The position numbers and the translations under genes were made by a program. A model generated the notes under the pieces. That model made no database searches and was not told the DNA's origin. It saw nothing but the letters and a program-made list of their open reading frames with translations. Positions 47,929-54,589 of a stretch of 64,000 nt of DNA are shown here, piece after piece. Source of the DNA: DSWT01 sp035373625 (GTDB lineage: Bacteria > Chloroflexota > Anaerolineae > B4-G1 > SLSP01); assembly GCA_035373625.1 (NCBI GenBank), contig DAOSNS010000016.1, positions 1 through 64,000 on the forward strand. Reading direction: 5' to 3'. Numbering within the stretch: the first letter of the stretch is position 1; each line of letters opens with the position of its first letter.

Positions 47929-49164
47929 TTATCCCCCAACCACCTCCATCGCAATCTCCGCCCACTTGAACAGCCGCTGCGGCTGATAGCGCACGGTGCT
48001 GATGTCCTTCTGGATGAGTTCCAGCGGGCAACCGTGCCGGGCGCAGATGTCGCGTGTCGCCGTCAAATCCGCGCGCACGGCTTCGGCGTCGAACGTGTCC
48101 CAGGCGAGCAGCGCCGGGTTCGGCTTGCGCGAGAACACGTAGTCTCGCCCGATCTCCGCCGCGCCGCGTTCCTGATCCACCCACGGACTCATCGAAACCT
48201 TGCGGACGTTGGGGATCATGCGCACCTGGGCCATTTTCTTGTCGAGCGGATCGCAGCAGCCGTAGTACACCAGGCCAAATCGCTCGCAGATGCGGCTGGC
48301 GTAGTCCACCTCGTATTCTTTGAACATCCGCGGTGACACGGCAGCGAACATCTGTGCCAGGCCGAACATCCACATATCTTTCGTGCGGGGCCGCGCCGGG
48401 TCGTAGCCGGGGGCGGGCAGCTCGTCGGTGTATGCGCCCGTGCAGTGGATCAGGCTCTGCGGGCCGCACAGCAACCCCTGGCTCTCCAACTGATCCAGCA
48501 TACTCAGGTAGCCTTCCGTCATCCGCCCCACCAATCCATGCATCAACTCCGGCTGATCTATGAGGGCGTACAGCGCATTTTCTACCCCCATCCACGTGGC
48601 GATGGGGTCCCACAGCGAGAGGTACGGGTCCGCGCCCCACGCGCGCACTTCCAGCAGCCCGTCGAACAGCTCGTGCGCCACAGACAGGCGGCGCTCCGTC
48701 TCGACGGGATCGTGGCTGATGCGCGGCGTTTGAATCTTTTCCAGATCGTCCATCGTCTTGAATTGGTTCTCGTACCGGTGCGCCACCACGTCATTCTGTG
48801 GATCGGTGGCGACGGTCGCCTCGTGGACGTCAATCCCAAAGCCGGTGTTGCTGATCGCCTTGGGGACGCGGATGAACGGTTCCACCACTATATCCACCGG
48901 GAAGTGCCGCCATTGGTAGAGCGTGCGACGCAGAAATTCCTCGTAGCCGCGACACTCCGGGTCTTCGCAGCGCAAGGTCAGTTCGTCATTGATGTTCATC
49001 TCGTTCCAGCAGACCTGGTCAATCATCACCATTGGGCGGGATGGCTTGAGCGCGTTGAGTTGCCGCCACAACGCGCGCTTCTCTTCCTGCACCGGCAATG
49101 CGGCGATTTCGGCCACGCGGGCGGCTAACTCACGGATGATGGTTGTGTCGTTCCTGTTGGGCAT
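47929..49164 (-). CDS. Uroporphyrinogen decarboxylase-like (UroD/MtaA family) protein
   Basis: A 411-aa protein. ATG 49164 follows GAGGAG and the short-phrase repeat. The barrel shows WDPIATWMGVENAL, HCTGAYTDELP, GLVYYGCCDPLDKK (Cys ligands as in methyltransferase members) and VSMSPWVDQERGAAEIG. It is longer and more divergent than haem-pathway UroD, so it is more likely a methyltransferase-type or catabolic member of the superfamily (inference). Confidence 0.82.
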   Translation of the reverse strand: MPNRNDTTIIRELAARVAEIAALPVQEEKRALWRQLNALKPSRPMVMIDQVCWNEMNINDELTLRCEDPECRGYEEFLRRTLYQWRHFPVDIVVEPFIRVPKAISNTGFGIDVHEATVATDPQNDVVAHRYENQFKTMDDLEKIQTPRISHDPVETERRLSVAHELFDGLLEVRAWGADPYLSLWDPIATWMGVENALYALIDQPELMHGLVGRMTEGYLSMLDQLESQGLLCGPQSLIHCTGAYTDELPAPGYDPARPRTKDMWMFGLAQMFAAVSPRMFKEYEVDYASRICERFGLVYYGCCDPLDKKMAQVRMIPNVRKVSMSPWVDQERGAAEIGRDYVFSRKPNPALLAWDTFDAEAVRADLTATRDICARHGCPLELIQKDISTVRYQPQRLFKWAEIAMEVVGG

Positions 49165-49176
49165 TGCAAACTCCTC

Positions 49177-49207
49177 AGTCGGGTAGTCGTCAGTCAGATA
49201 GTCGGAT
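49177..49207 (-). repeat. Short-phrase leader repeat before the UroD-like gene
   Basis: On the minus strand the region reads CCGACTATCTGACTGACGAC, then TACCCGACTG, and runs into GAGGAG. It is the same family as before larA, the dehydrogenase and the aminotransferase. Confidence 0.7.
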
Positions 49208-49309
49208 TGTATATGGGCTGCGCGTAAATTCAAGTTTGGTTTGCCGTGCATCGAGATTATAATAGGCCGTAGGTTTGGATAAGGTTGCATTGAGATAAAG
49301 GACGCACGT

Positions 49310-49492
49310 ATGCGTAAAGTCGGCAAAATCGTCTTGTGGGTTCTTGGTGTTGTTCTGTTTCTGCTGCTCGTTGACCCGTTTCTGATCCCCGTTTCACCGT
49401 TGGAAGGCCTCGTCCTGCCAACAGAACTCGCCGACCCGGACAGTCAGTTTATCGAAGTCTCGGGGCTGACCGTTCATTTCGAAGCCAGTTGA
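49310..49492 (+). pseudogene. N-terminal fragment of an alpha/beta hydrolase
   Basis: A 60-codon ORF with a membrane or signal segment (VLWVLGVVLFLLLVDPFLI) followed by DSQFIEVSGLTVHFEAS and a stop. This is the usual lead-in to an alpha/beta hydrolase (xxVHY...G....LLHG), but the catalytic domain is absent. Confidence 0.6.
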
Positions 49493-49534
49493 GGTCATTG
49501 AATGATAAAGCCTTGAATTGATGTATTTTGGGGA

Positions 49535-49579
49535 TTGACAAAAACCACATTCTCTGCTATGATTAGAACAAAAGTTCTA
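49535..49579 (+). promoter_or_regulatory. Sigma-70-type promoter with LexA-like palindrome
   Basis: TTGACA (49535-49540) and TATGAT (49558-49563) are 17 bp apart. Immediately downstream is the perfect 16-bp palindrome TAGAACAAAAGTTCTA (49564-49579), matching the GAAC-N4-GTTC LexA (Cheo box) pattern of Gram-positives. It would cover the transcription start. Confidence 0.75.
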
Positions 49580-49595
49580 TATTGCAGAGGATGAA

Positions 49596-50681
49596 GTGCC
49601 ACGTTCCTTGCGCCCCTATCTTGAATATCAGGCCGACCGTGTCGAAGCAGTATTGGCGGCCCACCGCGCCCCGGTTCGCGTGACCGGCGGAACGGTCGGC
49701 CCGCGCCTGATCCGTTTTTTCCTCAACCCGGCGCCGAACACCCGCTTTTCATCCATCAAGAACCTGGCGGACGATCTGGCCCTGGCGATGCGCGTCCCTT
49801 CGCTCACCATCGAGCGGGGCGAGGAAGGCATCGTGCTGGAGTTCTCGAACCCCAATCCCACCTCTGTCTCATTGTTGACGCTGTTGGATGAAGTGCGTCC
49901 CTTGCCGATCTCGACGGTGCTGCTCGGTCTTACCGATGCCGGCGAGCCGTTGCTGGCGCGGCTCTCGGCGCCGGAGGTGGCGCATATTCTCGTCGCCGGG
50001 ACAACCGGATCGGGTAAGTCGGTGCTGTTGCGGACGATGGCCGCTTCGTTAGCACTTTCTCATCGTCCGGACGTGCTGCGTATGCTGTGCATTGATCCGA
50101 AGGGCCGCACATTTGGCACATTGGCCGGTCTGCCGCATCTGCCTCGCCCGCCTGTCACCGATCTGGCGGAGGCGGTCGAGGCGCTGAATTCGCTGGTGCG
50201 TATGATGGAAATCCGCGACCGCCGTGGCGAGCACCCTGACGTTGGGGTAGGGAGCAGCACGCCGCGCATCGTCGTCTTCATAGACGAATTGGCGGACCTG
50301 ATTATGCTCGGTGAGAAGTCCGTCACCGAGTCCATCACCCGGCTGGCGCAGCGAGGACGAGAAGCGGGCATCCATTTGATCGCGGCGACGCAGCACCCAT
50401 CTTCCGCAATCCTCAGCAGCCTGATGCGGGCAAATTTCCCATTGCGACTGGTGGGCAGGGTTGTCTCGGCGGACGATGCGCGGGTTGCCAGCGGACGCGC
50501 AGGCACGAATGCGCACCTGCTCAATGGCCGGGGCGACTTTCTTGCCATCAGCGGCGGCGATACGCCGATTCGTTTTCAGGTGGCCTACATTGACGAGGAC
50601 GAATTGCGTCAATGCCTTCGCAGTACGATTCAAGCGTCCCTACGGGACGCAGTATCTGCGCATCCCTGGCAATTTCAATAG
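49596..50681 (+). CDS. Small FtsK/SpoIIIE-like ATPase
   Basis: A 361-aa protein from GTG 49596 with AGAGGA about 6 nt upstream. Residues about 15-120 form the alpha/beta region seen before FtsK motors. Walker A is VAGTTGSGKSVLL (about 133) and Walker B VVFIDELADLI (about 224), then QRGREAGIHLIAATQHPSS. It lacks transmembrane helices and the gamma domain, so it is not cell-division FtsK. Placed behind a LexA-like box, it may be a damage-induced or mobile-element translocase. Its motor resembles that of the giant protein at 21030. Confidence 0.85.
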   Translation: MPRSLRPYLEYQADRVEAVLAAHRAPVRVTGGTVGPRLIRFFLNPAPNTRFSSIKNLADDLALAMRVPSLTIERGEEGIVLEFSNPNPTSVSLLTLLDEVRPLPISTVLLGLTDAGEPLLARLSAPEVAHILVAGTTGSGKSVLLRTMAASLALSHRPDVLRMLCIDPKGRTFGTLAGLPHLPRPPVTDLAEAVEALNSLVRMMEIRDRRGEHPDVGVGSSTPRIVVFIDELADLIMLGEKSVTESITRLAQRGREAGIHLIAATQHPSSAILSSLMRANFPLRLVGRVVSADDARVASGRAGTNAHLLNGRGDFLAISGGDTPIRFQVAYIDEDELRQCLRSTIQASLRDAVSAHPWQFQ

Positions 50682-50717
50682 TGTCCTTTGTGGTTTGATT
50701 TTTGATTGGAGATGAAG

Positions 50718-51107
50718 ATGGAAACGCAAATGCGTGAGTCTGTAAGCATGCGGCTGGGGCGGTTTTTCGGGTTGCTCGGTGGGATTGCGGCCATCACGGG
50801 TGTGGTCGTCGTCACCCAGCGTCTGAGCCGCGATGCGTTGGCACTGCTTGTAGGGCTGACATGCGGCGTGGCGGCAATGGTCCCGACCATCGGCCTGGCG
50901 TTGTTTGTCTGGCGGCGTGAGGAACATCGCCAGCCGGCTGGGCGTACCCAGCCGGCAGTGACCCCACCGGTGATCGTTGTATCGCCATCGTTGCCGGGGT
51001 ATGGCGTGCAGGCGACGTTGCCCGGAAACGCGCAACCCCAGGTGGCGTGGCACTGGCAGCCGGCGCCCAACGAGCGGACATTCACAATCGTAGGCGGCGA
51101 GGAGTAA
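50718..51107 (+). CDS. Small two-helix membrane protein
   Basis: A 129-aa protein starting at ATG 50718 (GGAG 7 nt upstream), 36 nt after the FtsK-like gene. Two hydrophobic helices (about residues 15-35 and 42-64) are followed by a Pro/Gln-rich tail. It probably shares the SOS-like promoter. Function unknown; it may be a membrane anchor for the ATPase. Confidence 0.6.
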   Translation: METQMRESVSMRLGRFFGLLGGIAAITGVVVVTQRLSRDALALLVGLTCGVAAMVPTIGLALFVWRREEHRQPAGRTQPAVTPPVIVVSPSLPGYGVQATLPGNAQPQVAWHWQPAPNERTFTIVGGEE

Positions 51108-51234
51108 CACGTTACGTGAGCTTTTGTGGGGCGCTCTGATCTGCAAAATGCTGAGGTATGCACGGACGCAGTCCGTGGTTCACCTAAACCCAAGACACGC
51201 TTGAGCGACCTCCACAACCGATCACGTGTGTGTG

Positions 51235-51274
51235 AGCAAAGACCCTGATGGAACCCTCCATCAGGGTCTTTGCT
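51235..51274. terminator. Strong hairpin terminator
   Basis: AGCAAAGACCCTGATGGA (51235-51252) and TCCATCAGGGTCTTTGCT (51257-51274) form a perfect 18-bp stem with a 4-nt loop. It closes the FtsK-like operon. Confidence 0.85.
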
Positions 51275-51310
51275 TACTGGCATTCCCACCATTTCAAGTT
51301 ATACTCACAA

Positions 51311-51334
51311 CCATCCGACTGACGACTGTCCGAC
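51311..51334 (+). repeat. Short-phrase repeat abutting a start codon
   Basis: CCGACTGACGACTGTCCGAC ends 2 nt before ATG 51336. It is the most degenerate member of the leader family, and no Shine-Dalgarno separates it from the start. Confidence 0.5.
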
Positions 51335-51335
51335 G

Positions 51336-51629
51336 ATGTGGTATCTTTACGTTTTGCAATGTGGGGATGCCTCGTTCTACACCGGCATCACCAACGACGT
51401 GCCCCGGCGCGTGGCGGAACATCAGGCCGGGCGTGGTGCGCGTTACACACGCTCACGCCTGCCGGTGGCGTTGCTCGCGGCCTGGCGCTATCCCGACCGT
51501 GGCGCGGCAACGCATGCCGAGGCGGCTTTCAAAAAGCTGCGGCGCGCCGCCAAACGCGCTTACGTCGAATCCCACAAACCATTCCTGGGAGCACCTTTTG
51601 CTCTTGAGACGCCGATGGAGAGACAATGA
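51336..51629 (+). CDS. GIY-YIG nuclease family protein (UPF0213/YhbQ-like)
   Basis: A 97-aa single-domain protein beginning MWYLYVLQCGDASFYTGITN, the YLYVLxC...YxGxTN form of GIY-YIG. GRGARYTRSRLPVALL and the distal catalytic Glu region AATHAEAAFKKL follow. YhbQ-like proteins are small DNA or RNA nucleases. Its TGA overlaps the ATG of the ABC ATPase. Confidence 0.9.
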   Translation: MWYLYVLQCGDASFYTGITNDVPRRVAEHQAGRGARYTRSRLPVALLAAWRYPDRGAATHAEAAFKKLRRAAKRAYVESHKPFLGAPFALETPMERQ

Positions 51630-52591
51630 CGGCAATTCTTGAAGTGCGGGACCTGTGCAAGACCTATCGCAAGGCCAAACGGCCCGCCGTAGACCATCTT
51701 TCGTTTACGGTGGAGGAGGGCGCGATCTACGCTTTTGTTGGCCCGAACGGCGCCGGCAAAACGACCACCATCCGCATCATTGCGACGCTGTTGCGCCCTG
51801 ATGGTGGCGATGTGTGCGTGGGGGGGTACCACGTGGCTACCCAACGGCACGACGTGCGCCGTCTGCTGGGCTTTATCCCTGATGAGTTCGGCCTCTACGA
51901 TGAGATGCTGGTGCGGGAATACCTGGAATTCTTCGCCGGATGTTACGGCGTTCCCGCCGACAAACGCACTGCGATGGTGCACGACCTGTTAGAATTGGTC
52001 GGTTTGGCGAACCGCAGCGATGACGCCGTGCGGACACTCTCACGGGGGATGCGCCAGCGTCTCGGCGTGGCGCGCGCACTGGTCCATGATCCGGCGTTGA
52101 TCGTCGCCGACGAGCCTGCCGCGGGCCTGGATCCACGGGCGCGCGTCGAGCTGCGTGAAATCTTCCGCGCGCTTCAGGAGATGGGCAAGACCATTTTCCT
52201 TTCCTCCCACGTGTTGCGGGAACTGGACGATGTAGCCACCCATGTAGGGATTGTTGAGCAGGGACGGCTGGTTGCCTCCGGCCCCGTGGACGAAATCCGC
52301 ACACGGCTGCGTCCGCACCGCCGCATTCGCATGACGTTTCTTGGTCCGGCAGATGATGCCCAGGCATGGCTTGCGGGTCACCCGCAGGTGCTTGGGGTGG
52401 AATCTGCTCCGGCATCCGGCAGAAACGGCGGTCCACACGCACTGCTGGTCACCTTGCAGGGTGGGGAGGAGGCCATCGTACAACTGCTCGCCGATCTGGT
52501 TGGCATGGGATTTGCCGTGCTTTCGTATACTGAGGAGCAGGACACACTGGAGAGCCTCTTCCTTAGCTTAACGCAGGGTGTGGTCACTTAA
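51626..52591 (+). CDS. ABC transporter ATP-binding protein (CcmA/NatA type)
   Basis: A 321-aa ATPase: Walker A FVGPNGAGKTTTIR, Q-loop in IPDEFGLYDEML, signature LSRGMRQRLGVARALV, Walker B LIVADEPAAGLDP and H-loop FLSSHVLRELDD. It has the extra C-terminal domain of the ABC-2 drug/Na+ exporter class. No permease gene follows (hemW is next), so its membrane partner lies elsewhere or is lost. Confidence 0.92.
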   Translation: MTAILEVRDLCKTYRKAKRPAVDHLSFTVEEGAIYAFVGPNGAGKTTTIRIIATLLRPDGGDVCVGGYHVATQRHDVRRLLGFIPDEFGLYDEMLVREYLEFFAGCYGVPADKRTAMVHDLLELVGLANRSDDAVRTLSRGMRQRLGVARALVHDPALIVADEPAAGLDPRARVELREIFRALQEMGKTIFLSSHVLRELDDVATHVGIVEQGRLVASGPVDEIRTRLRPHRRIRMTFLGPADDAQAWLAGHPQVLGVESAPASGRNGGPHALLVTLQGGEEAIVQLLADLVGMGFAVLSYTEEQDTLESLFLSLTQGVVT

Positions 52592-52631
52592 GAATCGTTT
52601 GAACGTTGGAACATTGAAACAGGGAATTCTG

Positions 52632-53825
52632 GTGAAAGTCGCGCTTTACGTCCACGTACCGTTCTGTCTTCAGCGGTGCGCCTATTGTGACTTCAATACC
52701 TACAGCGATTTATTGTCTCTGCGTGCGGATTATGTGGCCGTGCTACGTCAGGAGATGCGCCGCCGGGCGGCATTGTTCCCGGTGAGCGAAGCGCCGACCC
52801 TGTATTTCGGCGGCGGAACGCCCTCGCTACTGCCGCCCAAATGGGTCGGCGCGCTGATCGGTGATGCAAGACAGTATTTCCGTCTCGCCGCCGATGCCGA
52901 GATCACCCTGGAAGCCAACCCGGGTACGGTGGACGTGGAAACTTTGCGCGCTTTGCGTTCTGGAGGCGTCAACCGTCTCAGTTTGGGAGTACAGTCGGCG
53001 CACGATGATGAATTGCGCATGCTGGGGCGTCTGCACACCTGGGATGGCGCGGTGTGCGCGGTTGAGGCGGCACGGCAGGCCGGCTTCGATAACATCAGTG
53101 TGGATTTGATCTACGGCCTGCCCGGACAAACACTGGCGCGCTGGGAGACCACGCTGGCGCGCGTTGTGGCCCTCGAACCTCAGCACCTTTCCCTTTATGC
53201 CTTGACCCTGGAGCCGGAAACTCCTTTGGCGCAGGCTGTGGACGCCGGCAGGCTGCCTGCACCTGATCCTGACCTGGCGGCGGATATGTATGAATATGCC
53301 TCAGAGGCTTTGTGCCGGGCCGGCTACTGGCAGTACGAGATTTCCAACTGGGCGCGAGGGGTATCCTCGCCTCCGGCGGTGTGGGCTTTGCCGCCGGGGG
53401 GTGTGACCGAAGCCATTGGACCGTGGATAAGCCGGCACAACCTCGTCTACTGGCGCAACCAATCGTGGTTGGGCCTGGGGGCGGGGGCGTATTCCTGGTT
53501 CGGCGGGCGCCGCTGGAGCAACCCTCGCCATCCCGTGGCGTATGTGCGGATGGGGCGGGCCGGGTATTGGCCAGAGACCGATGTGGAAGTCATCGCGCCA
53601 TCTCTGGAACGCGGTGAGATCTTAATGCTGGGCCTGCGCCTTGCCGAAGGAGTGAGCGACGCACAGTTTCGGGCGCGTTTTGTTGTGGGCCTTAATGAAG
53701 CCTATGGGGATACGCTCGCGCGATTGTCTGCGGCGGGTCTGGTGGAATGGGATGGCGTGCGCCTGCGACTCAGTGCGCGTGGACGGTTGTTGGGGAATCA
53801 GGTTTTCGGCGCGTTCTTGCCTTAA
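52632..53825 (+). CDS. hemW: HemW-like radical SAM protein (haem chaperone / coproporphyrinogen III oxidase-like)
   Basis: About 397 aa from GTG 52632. The radical SAM cluster motif is FCLQRCAYC (CxxxCxxC), followed by TLYFGGGTPSLLP, SLGVQSAHDDELRMLGR and DLIYGLPGQTL. The CxxxCxxC without the extra Cys of HemN favours HemW. An insertion of about 20 residues (VSSPPAVWALPPGG region) lies between NWAR and RHNLVYW, where most homologues are short. Its leader contains GTTTGAACGTTGGAACATTG, a second kind of word repeat. Confidence 0.88.
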   Translation: MKVALYVHVPFCLQRCAYCDFNTYSDLLSLRADYVAVLRQEMRRRAALFPVSEAPTLYFGGGTPSLLPPKWVGALIGDARQYFRLAADAEITLEANPGTVDVETLRALRSGGVNRLSLGVQSAHDDELRMLGRLHTWDGAVCAVEAARQAGFDNISVDLIYGLPGQTLARWETTLARVVALEPQHLSLYALTLEPETPLAQAVDAGRLPAPDPDLAADMYEYASEALCRAGYWQYEISNWARGVSSPPAVWALPPGGVTEAIGPWISRHNLVYWRNQSWLGLGAGAYSWFGGRRWSNPRHPVAYVRMGRAGYWPETDVEVIAPSLERGEILMLGLRLAEGVSDAQFRARFVVGLNEAYGDTLARLSAAGLVEWDGVRLRLSARGRLLGNQVFGAFLP

Positions 53826-53832
53826 ATAACGC

Positions 53833-53855
53833 GGCGCAAGCTGTTAACTTGCGCC
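53833..53855. repeat. REP-like hairpin after hemW
   Basis: GGCGCAAG (53833-53840) and CTTGCGCC (53848-53855) enclose CTGTTAA. It is the same GCAAGCTGTTA palindrome as in the array at 36.93-37.46 kb, here as a single copy between convergent genes, where it could serve as a terminator. Confidence 0.7.
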
Positions 53856-53902
53856 ACGTTCAGGTGGTGGTGGGGTCGGGGACTCCCACAGGGGGAACGA
53901 TT

Positions 53903-54286
53903 TCAGTAAGGTAGCGCCTCGCCTTTGACAAGTCGCGCCACATTGCGAATCTCGCGCACCAGCACTTTGGTGTCGAGTGTCTTCAACAAATAACTCGCTG
54001 CCCCCATCTGGCGCACCTGGTCTTCCTCCTGACTGTCGGGGTATGAGGTCAGGACGATCACGGCGCACTCGGGGTACATCCGTCGCAGCGTCTGTAACGT
54101 TTGCAGACCCTCCGGCGCCTTAATCTCCATAAGGATCACATCGGGCGCCAGCATCTGCGCCTGTCGGAGCGCGTCTTCATAACGCCCCGTGCTGCCGACC
54201 ACTTCTAATCCCACGGCAGTCGCCAGCCGCTTTTGCAGGGCCTCACGCACCAGATCATGATTGTCCACAATCAGTAATTTGATCAT
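53903..54286 (-). CDS. Stand-alone receiver protein with Glu at the phosphorylation site
   Basis: A 127-aa CheY-like receiver of NarL/LuxR type (LLIVDNHDLVREALQKRL) without an output domain. The phospho-acceptor Asp is replaced by Glu54 in DVILMEIKAPEG, and the second acidic residue is Asn9 (DN instead of DD). The conserved Thr (VIVLTSYPDS) and Lys (SYLLKTLD) remain. Glu can mimic a phosphorylated state, so the protein may be constitutively 'on' (inference). The start at 54286 lies only 10 nt below a TATAAT box, suggesting a leaderless mRNA. Confidence 0.85.
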   Translation of the reverse strand: MIKLLIVDNHDLVREALQKRLATAVGLEVVGSTGRYEDALRQAQMLAPDVILMEIKAPEGLQTLQTLRRMYPECAVIVLTSYPDSQEEDQVRQMGAASYLLKTLDTKVLVREIRNVARLVKGEALPY

Positions 54287-54296
54287 ACGTCCGAAC

Positions 54297-54318
54297 ATTA
54301 TACCGCATCTCCATGCGG
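54297..54318 (-). promoter_or_regulatory. Promoter with palindromic spacer for the receiver gene
   Basis: On the minus strand CCGCATGGAGATGCGG (54318-54303) is a perfect 6-bp-arm palindrome directly upstream of TATAAT (54302-54297). The palindrome would occupy the -35/-10 spacer. A poor -35 (TTTGCG) suggests an activator-dependent promoter. Confidence 0.5.
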
Positions 54319-54378
54319 CGCAAAGTGCTATAAATCCTTACTCCAGGCTGATAGATGACTTGGCGTGTGGGAACGTCG

Positions 54379-54459
54379 GGGCTTTATCATTCTCGTTGCC
54401 GCAACTTCATTTGGCTTCGAGCGGATCGCCAGATCCGCGTTTCTCAGAATGATAAGGCC
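54379..54459. repeat. Nested inverted repeat upstream of the EF-G-like gene
   Basis: The arms GCTTTATCATTCT (from 54380) and AGAATGATAAGGC (to 54458) pair imperfectly. They enclose a second hairpin, GCGGATC-GCCA-GATCCGC (54421-54438). It lies in the noncoding region 54300-54470. Confidence 0.6.
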
Positions 54460-54471
54460 CTGGTGGGGACG

Positions 54472-54545
54472 TTGACTTTGTACTAAAATCGTTTACAATA
54501 TGCCTCGGTATCATCAGCGTCACAACGACGGCCTCCAGGCCGTCT
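54472..54545 (+). promoter_or_regulatory. Promoter and leader hairpin of the EF-G-like gene
   Basis: TTGACT (54472-54477) and TACAAT (54494-54499) are 16 bp apart. Within the leader, GACGGCC-TCCA-GGCCGTC (54527-54544, counted with the loop) is followed by TTTGTTTGT and could be an attenuator. The Shine-Dalgarno GGGAGGAG is about 12 nt before ATG 54590. Confidence 0.55.
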
Positions 54546-54589
54546 TTGTTTGTCTACGAGTTGCGCATTTTGGGAGGAGTTTTAAGACA

